DNA of 64,000 nt from Planctomycetaceae bacterium (GTDB lineage Bacteria > Planctomycetota > Phycisphaerae > Phycisphaerales > SM1A02): NCBI GenBank assembly GCA_021297795.1, contig JAJTGL010000001.1:31345-95344 (forward strand). Reading direction: 5' to 3'. The translations under genes were made by a program, and so were the position numbers. This document shows positions 58,040-64,000 of the stretch, one piece after another. Position 1 is the first letter of the stretch, and every line of letters begins with the position of its first letter. The notes under the pieces are model-generated. The model did not search any database. It was not told the origin of the DNA and saw only the letters and a program-made list of their open reading frames with translations.

Positions 58040-59008
58040 ATGACACGCACCACCACGCAACTCGCCGCCACCACGCTCGCCTCGCTCGCCATCGCCCTGC
58101 CCGCCCTCGCGCGGCAGGAGGAAGGCGGCGTCGAGACGCCGAACGTCGCGGTCGATGCCGCGAAGGACGACCTCCGCTTCGTGCTCGCGGGCGGCTACGC
58201 GCACTTCTTCTCGACCGACTTCGACACCGGCGGCGGCGACGTCGCGGTCGATCGCGGCTTCGGTTCGCTGAACATCGCGTCGGCACCGAAGGACACGTAC
58301 CGTTGGGACGTCGAGCTCGCCTGGGAAGGCTCGTGGTACTCGTTCGATGGCGCCAACACGCTCGCCGCCGCCGCGGGCGGAACTCCGTGGGACGCGGTGC
58401 AGTCGATCGTGGTGACGCCGGGCGCGAGCTTCAAGCTCGACGAGCACTGGCGCGTCAACGCGCGCTTCCTGCTGCAGTTCGCGGGCGAGAACGATGCGGA
58501 CGTCGGTGACAGCGCGACGTACGGCGGCATCCTCGCCGCCAGCTACACCTTCAGCGACAAGTTCACGCTTGGCCTCGGAGTGCTCGCGACGTCGCGCATC
58601 GAGGACGACGTGCTCGTCGTGCCGCAGCTCGTCATCGACTGGCGCCCGTGCAAGGAGTTCCGTCTGTCGAACTTCGCGGGCCCGGAGGCGTTCCCCGGCG
58701 GCGCCGGCCTCGAGGCGATCTGGGTGCTGTCCGAGGAGTTCGAGATCGCGCTCGGTGGCCGCTACACCTACCGACGCTTCCGGCTCTCGGACGAGGCACC
58801 GGTGTCCGACGGCGTCGGCACCGACGAAGGTCTGCCCACCTGGCTGCGCGCGACGATGCGCGCGAAGTGCGGCGCCCGCATCGACCTCGTGGGCGGCTTC
58901 CAGTTCGCCGGCGAGATGCAGATCGACGACTCGAACGGCAATGAACTGGCGAAGGTCGACGTCGAGGCGGCGCCCTTCCTCGGGGTCTTCGCGAGCTGGA
59001 AGTTCTGA
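58040..59008 (+). CDS. Hypothetical secreted / outer-membrane beta-barrel-like protein
   Basis: Signal peptide and alternating beta-strand pattern throughout. Confidence 0.55.
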   Translation: MTRTTTQLAATTLASLAIALPALARQEEGGVETPNVAVDAAKDDLRFVLAGGYAHFFSTDFDTGGGDVAVDRGFGSLNIASAPKDTYRWDVELAWEGSWYSFDGANTLAAAAGGTPWDAVQSIVVTPGASFKLDEHWRVNARFLLQFAGENDADVGDSATYGGILAASYTFSDKFTLGLGVLATSRIEDDVLVVPQLVIDWRPCKEFRLSNFAGPEAFPGGAGLEAIWVLSEEFEIALGGRYTYRRFRLSDEAPVSDGVGTDEGLPTWLRATMRAKCGARIDLVGGFQFAGEMQIDDSNGNELAKVDVEAAPFLGVFASWKF

Positions 59009-59937
59009 TGACCCCGAAGGGCTCCAGCGACAAGCTGCCGACTCCGGGCGCCGCGCCGACGACTCCGTCGACGGATCCTGCGCGCGGCGGCGCGCCCCTC
59101 GTGGCGGCACCGCGGCCGGTTGCGCTCATCACCGGTGCGAGCGCCGGGATCGGACGCGAGTTCGCGCTGTTCCTCGCCGAGAAGGGTCATGACCTCGTTC
59201 TCATCGCGCGGCGCGAGGATCGGCTCGTCGAGGTGAAGAAGACGGTGAGCGAGCGCTTCGGTGCGCGTGCGATGGTGATCCCGGAGGACCTCTCGCACGC
59301 GGCCGCGCCACGGCGCATCGCCGACACCATGCGCGCGTCGGGGCTCGAGATCGATGTCCTCGTCAACAACGCGGGCTATGCGGTGAAGGGCTCGTTCCTC
59401 TCGGTCGACTGGGCCACGCACGCCGACTTCATCGCGGTGATGACGACGTCGTGGATCCACCTGACGCATCTCTTCGTGCCGTCCATGGTGCGACGCGGAC
59501 GCGGACGGATCATCAACGTGTCGAGCCTTGCATCGCTTGCACCCGAGCCGCCGGGAAGCCTCTACGCCCCGGCGAAGTACATGATGACCTCGGCGAGCCG
59601 TTCGCTGCGGCTCGAGCTGCTCGGCACGGGCGTCCACTGCACGGCGCTCTGCCCGGGATTCACCTACACCGAGTTCCACGACGTGCTCGGCGTGCGCGAC
59701 GAGATGAACAGCCTCCCGAAGTACATGTGGCAGGAGGCGCGGCCCGTGGTCGAGGCCGGTTGGCGCGGTGTCGAGCGCAACGAGGCGGTCGTCGTGCCCG
59801 GTGCGTTCAATCGCTTCGCTGCGTTCTGGTGCAAGGTTCTCCCGTACGGACTCACGAGCCGCATGCTGCCGAAGGCGGTCGCCGAACGCGCGACGCGTGG
59901 CGAAGGCGAGCGACCGAAGGATGGCCGTCCACGATGA
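59008..59937 (+). CDS. SDR family NAD(P)-dependent oxidoreductase
   Basis: ALITGASAGIGREFALFLAEKGHDLVLIARRED, LVNNAGYAVKG, YAPAKYMM. Confidence 0.92.
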   Translation: MTPKGSSDKLPTPGAAPTTPSTDPARGGAPLVAAPRPVALITGASAGIGREFALFLAEKGHDLVLIARREDRLVEVKKTVSERFGARAMVIPEDLSHAAAPRRIADTMRASGLEIDVLVNNAGYAVKGSFLSVDWATHADFIAVMTTSWIHLTHLFVPSMVRRGRGRIINVSSLASLAPEPPGSLYAPAKYMMTSASRSLRLELLGTGVHCTALCPGFTYTEFHDVLGVRDEMNSLPKYMWQEARPVVEAGWRGVERNEAVVVPGAFNRFAAFWCKVLPYGLTSRMLPKAVAERATRGEGERPKDGRPR

Positions 59938-61562
59938 GCCTGTTGTGCGTTCCGATTGCCGTTGACGCGGAAGAGGAGATCCCGGCGGCGCTCGAGCGCG
60001 CCGGCCGCGCGCGCGTCCTTGGTGCGCGCATCGTCGAGTGGCGCTGCGACGGGCTTGCCTCGCAGGGCGATGCGTCGGACGCGGCTGCCGCGATCGGCCG
60101 GCTCGTGCGCGGTTCGCCGCTTCCATCGATCGTCACGATCCGGAGCGCGGCCGAAGGGGGCACCTGCGCGCTCGCGGAGTCCGCGCGCCTGGCGCTTCTC
60201 GCGCGCGTGGCACGCGCGGCCGAGTCCTCCGATATCCCACGCATGATCGACGTCGAGCATGCGTCGATCGGCGACGGCGCCGGCAACGACGTGGTCCGCG
60301 CGCTGCTCGCGTCGGCGCTCATGCCACGCGCCGAGGATGCGCCCGCCGCGAAGCTCGTGGCGAGCGCGCACGATTTCACGGGGCGTCCCGCCGACCTCAT
60401 GCGACGCGTCGCGGCGATGCAGGAGGACCCGATCGTGTCGGTCGTGAAGCTTGCGTGGATGGCGCGCAGCATCCGCGACAACCTCGAGGCCTTCGACATC
60501 CTCACCTCGCGCGCGAAGCCGACCATCGCGCTCCTGATGGGCGAGTTCGGACTCATGAGCCGCGTGCTCGCGCCGAAGTTCGGCGGGTTCCTGACCTTCG
60601 CGTCCGATGCCGAAGGAACGGGCACGGCGCCCGGCCAACCGACGCTGCGCGAACTGCGCGATCTCTACCGCTTCGGCGCGGTCGGACCCGCGACGCGCGT
60701 CTACGGCGTGGCCGGCTGGCCGGTCGCGCACTCGCGGTCACCCGCGTTCCACAACGCGCGCTTCGCGGAAGCGGGCCACGACGGCGTGTACCTGCCGCTC
60801 CCGGTGCCGAGCGAGTGGGAGCACTTCAAGGCGTCGATCGGCGCGCTGGTCGATCACGACCGCCTCGACTTCGCGGGCGCGAGCGTGACGATCCCGCACA
60901 AGGAGCATCTCGTGCGCTTCGTGCGCGAGCGCGGCGGCACGGTCGATGCCGACGCCGCGTGGCTTGGTGCGGCGAACACGCTGATCGTGCGTCCGCATGG
61001 GACGCCCGACGCGCAGCGGCTGGTCGCGACCAACACCGACATGCCCGCGGCGGTCGAGGTGCTGTCGGCCGCGCTTGCGACGCGCGGACGAACGCTCGCG
61101 TCGTCCCGCGTTGCCGTCCTTGGTGCGGGTGGTGTCGCACGCGCGGTTGCGGGTGGCCTCGCGCTCGCGGGTGCGACGGTCGTCGTCTTCAACCGGAACC
61201 ACGAGCGCGCGGAGGCGCTGGCCGAGTCGCTCTCGGGTCGCGAGACGAAGCGCGCGGATGGCAGCACGCATGTCACGAAGGTGGTCGCGGGCCGCAGCGA
61301 TGCGCTCGCATGCGGCTGCTTCCACGCGTTCGTCCACTGCACGCCCGTCGGCATGCAGGGCGGGCCGGATCCGACGGGTTCGCCGCTTCCAGACGACGTG
61401 CATCTCGACGACTCGGTCGTCGTGATGGACACCGTGTACGCGCCGCGCGACACGCCGCTCGTGCGCGAGGCGCGCTCACGCGGGGCGATCGTCGTTGATG
61501 GCGAGGCGATGTTCCTGCGGCAGGCGGAGCTCCAGTCGGCGCTTTTCCTCGCGCGCTGGTGA
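59934..61562 (+). CDS. aroDE: Bifunctional type I 3-dehydroquinate dehydratase / shikimate dehydrogenase
   Basis: N-terminal DHQD (EWRCDGL, KLVASAHDF, VSVVKLAWMA Lys) fused to SDH (GVAGWPVAHSRSPAFHNA, SVTIPHKEHLVRF, VLGAGGVARAVAGGLA); ATGA overlap with SDR gene. Confidence 0.93.
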   Translation: MSLLCVPIAVDAEEEIPAALERAGRARVLGARIVEWRCDGLASQGDASDAAAAIGRLVRGSPLPSIVTIRSAAEGGTCALAESARLALLARVARAAESSDIPRMIDVEHASIGDGAGNDVVRALLASALMPRAEDAPAAKLVASAHDFTGRPADLMRRVAAMQEDPIVSVVKLAWMARSIRDNLEAFDILTSRAKPTIALLMGEFGLMSRVLAPKFGGFLTFASDAEGTGTAPGQPTLRELRDLYRFGAVGPATRVYGVAGWPVAHSRSPAFHNARFAEAGHDGVYLPLPVPSEWEHFKASIGALVDHDRLDFAGASVTIPHKEHLVRFVRERGGTVDADAAWLGAANTLIVRPHGTPDAQRLVATNTDMPAAVEVLSAALATRGRTLASSRVAVLGAGGVARAVAGGLALAGATVVVFNRNHERAEALAESLSGRETKRADGSTHVTKVVAGRSDALACGCFHAFVHCTPVGMQGGPDPTGSPLPDDVHLDDSVVVMDTVYAPRDTPLVREARSRGAIVVDGEAMFLRQAELQSALFLARW

Positions 61563-61599
61563 CGTCCGCCGCGGCATCGGGTGCGGTACGATCCGGTCG

Positions 61600-62259
61600 A
61601 TGTCCGACTCCGACGAGTCCATTCTCGAAGCACGCGCGTTTCTCCGGGCGCATCTCTCGGGGACGATCGGCTTCGACGGCGAGTTCGTACCGATCAAGGT
61701 GGTGGTCGCTCCCGACGGGGCGCTGGTCGCACCGGTCATGGTGGCGATGCTGCGCACCTTCGACAACGCGCTCTTCATGCCCGACGAGGGCGACGACGCG
61801 ATGCACATGCAGGTGACGCTCGAGGAGATCCAGGACCGCGGGGACACCGCGGCGCTCTGCGACCGCTGGCGCATCTACCACGGCGAGCCCGAGGACGTGC
61901 GCTGGGCACGCATCTCGATCGACGCCGCGCGCTTCCGCGGCCGCATGTTCGACGGCATGGCGCTGATGGAGCCGAACCCGCTGGCGGCGGTCGAGGCGAA
62001 GCTCTGCCGCGAGATCAACGGCTCGATGGCCGATCTCCTCAAGAGCGCCGTCGCCGCACACGCGGGCCTCGAGGTCGAGTCGCCGCGGCTCGTCGGCGTG
62101 GACACGCTCGGATTCGATGTTCGCGGACGCTTCGACGTGGTCCGCTTGCCGGTCGATCCTCCGATCGCGGATGAGCAGGACGCGATCGCGGCGCTCGAGG
62201 AGCTGGCCGGGGTCGAGGACGAGGGCGAGGCCGAGCACGACGCGGCGGAGCAGGATTGA
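61600..62259 (+). CDS. Hypothetical protein, PNPOx-like/DUF2470-like C-terminus
   Basis: INGSMADLLKSAVAAHAGLEVESPRLVGVDTLGFDVRGRFDVVRLPVDPPI; start ATG 61600. Confidence 0.5.
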   Translation: MSDSDESILEARAFLRAHLSGTIGFDGEFVPIKVVVAPDGALVAPVMVAMLRTFDNALFMPDEGDDAMHMQVTLEEIQDRGDTAALCDRWRIYHGEPEDVRWARISIDAARFRGRMFDGMALMEPNPLAAVEAKLCREINGSMADLLKSAVAAHAGLEVESPRLVGVDTLGFDVRGRFDVVRLPVDPPIADEQDAIAALEELAGVEDEGEAEHDAAEQD

Positions 62260-62289
62260 CGGCGAAGGCCGCGTTCAGGGAGACGACGA

Positions 62290-63720
62290 GTGCATGCGGA
62301 CTTCGACATTCCCGCCGATCTCGGACGCGCAATCGGGCGTATCGTCGCGGACGCGCCGCAAGGCAGCTCGCAGGAAGCCGAGGCCGCGCGCGTCGATCTC
62401 GCGCTCGCCGATCTGATCGAGGAGGACGCCGCGCACCGTCCCGCGTGCGACGGCCTGCCGTCCCTCGAGCGCTATCTCACGTCGTGGCGCGCATGCGGCG
62501 TCATGGACGTGGACGACGTTCGGAGGTTCCCCGTCGCGCTCGAGGCGGCGATCCTCGCGGCGGTCGGCGCAGGACGCGACGCAGCGGCCGGCGATGCGCG
62601 CCTGCAGGACCGCGCCTTCGCGCTGGCGCTCGAGTTTCCCGGCCTGCGCGACGAGATCCTCGCCGTCGCGCTCGCCCTCGGCATTCCCGAGGAGGCGCCG
62701 GACCGGCTGGAGATCGACATCCTCGCGTTCGGGCGCTGGCGCGTGACATCGCTGCTCGGCCAGGGGGCGACGGCGACGACCGCGATCGCACGCGACGAAC
62801 TGCTCTCGACCGCAGAGACGACCGTCGAGGTCGTCCTCAAGCGTTACGACGACCACGAAGGCACGGCGCGGGCGCACGCGCTGCGCGAACTCCGGGCGAT
62901 CGTCGCGGCGCCGACCGGCGTCGCACCGCAACCGCTTGCGATGCATGCGCCACCGGGTTCGGCCGCGCACGTCGTCGTGCGCCACGAGCCTTCGCGCTGC
63001 ATCGAGGGCCCGGACGACGTCGCCTCGGCGGTCGATGCGCTCGCTCGGCTGCATGCGGCGGGCATCGCCCACGGCGACCTGAAGCCGGACCATGTCCGCG
63101 TCCGTTCCGATGGAAGCGTGTTCCTCATCGACTTCGGCTGCGCCACCGCGGCGTCCGATGAAGCGGTTCGGTCGGATCTTGCCCGGCTGACGGAAACCGC
63201 GTCGCCACACCTGCCGCACCTGGCCACCCGGTCCGCACGCGCGGCGCTCGCGCGCGGCCGCACGGGCCTGGCGCGACATGCGCTCCACGCCTTCGCGCCG
63301 CGGGTGATCAAGCGTCGCGCGCGAAACGCGCTCGTCGCCCTCGCCATCATCGCCGCGACTCCGATCGCCGGATTCGCGTACGGCCGGTGGATCGCCACGC
63401 CGGCGTGGCGGGAGGCCGGGGCGACCGAGCCGACGAAACTGGGCGATGAGCTCGGCGTGCTCGCGAGGACCGGGAGGCTTGTTCGCGCAACCGTCGGGCC
63501 GCACGGCCGGTTCGAGACGGTCACGCTGCACATTCACGAGTTCGATCAGGAACCGACGCCCGACAACACCCTGTGCACCGTCAGGAAGCTGAAGTTCTTT
63601 CGATTGCTCCCGGATGGCAGCGCCGAGTGGAAGTTCGCCGACGACCCGCCGCTCGTGCTCGAGGAGGCCGAGGTCCGTCGTCGATGGCCGTCCGCGCTGC
63701 CCGACCCCGCGCCGAAGTGA
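62290..63720 (+). CDS. Protein kinase-like membrane protein
   Basis: LLGQGATATTAIARD, VEVVLKRYDDHEG, LHAAGIAHGDLKPDHVRVRSDGSVFLIDFGCA; TM segment LVALAIIAATPIAGFAYG. Confidence 0.7.
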   Translation: MHADFDIPADLGRAIGRIVADAPQGSSQEAEAARVDLALADLIEEDAAHRPACDGLPSLERYLTSWRACGVMDVDDVRRFPVALEAAILAAVGAGRDAAAGDARLQDRAFALALEFPGLRDEILAVALALGIPEEAPDRLEIDILAFGRWRVTSLLGQGATATTAIARDELLSTAETTVEVVLKRYDDHEGTARAHALRELRAIVAAPTGVAPQPLAMHAPPGSAAHVVVRHEPSRCIEGPDDVASAVDALARLHAAGIAHGDLKPDHVRVRSDGSVFLIDFGCATAASDEAVRSDLARLTETASPHLPHLATRSARAALARGRTGLARHALHAFAPRVIKRRARNALVALAIIAATPIAGFAYGRWIATPAWREAGATEPTKLGDELGVLARTGRLVRATVGPHGRFETVTLHIHEFDQEPTPDNTLCTVRKLKFFRLLPDGSAEWKFADDPPLVLEEAEVRRRWPSALPDPAPK

Positions 63721-64000
63721 CCTCTCCGTCACTCCCCCGCAACCCGCTTTCCGGAACCCGCGCCGCGACCCGCGCGGCGCGGCTGATTTCCAAAGATTCC
63801 GACACCGCCTGTCACTGCCGACGCGCTGCGGTCATTGAGAGCGATGGCTCGGGTGCGGCGGGTGCGGTCATGCACCCCGGCGCTCTCGCGAGCAACGTGG
63901 GCTTCGGAACACCCTCCGAGTACTTGGTAAGGATCGGCCGTGCACGAGGACCGTGAAGAAGTCCCGTCTGGAAAGGAACCCTCCCACGCGAAGGCGCGCC

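Overview
High-GC bacterial chromosomal window. The PSCyt1/DUF1549/DUF1553 plus DUF1501 pair, the exosortase/EpsI locus and the fused aroDE suggest a planctomycete, probably Phycisphaerae-like (inferred from gene families only). About 40 protein-coding genes can be supported. I found no rRNA, tRNA, CRISPR array, prophage or transposase. Main items: (1) a compact two-gene operon pairing a B12-binding radical SAM enzyme with a stand-alone bacterial nitric oxide synthase oxygenase; (2) a recurrent TANNNT box 6-10 nt upstream of about 12 start codons, suggesting widespread leaderless transcription, including a 10-bp overlapping bidirectional element between holA and an FHA histidine kinase; (3) an exosortase/EPS export locus running through overlapping ORFs into rsmH-LysM-ftsL-like-ftsI; (4) tandem clpP genes, the second with the catalytic Asp replaced by Asn; (5) a BY-kinase-like protein lacking the Walker A Lys; (6) a 2-oxoglutarate dehydrogenase E2 gene with an apparent 5-bp frameshift and no recognisable E3-binding domain; (7) a pair of long palindromes with compensatory differences in both arms, upstream of priA, and other structured repeats. 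Everything is by-eye reading; no database search was run.
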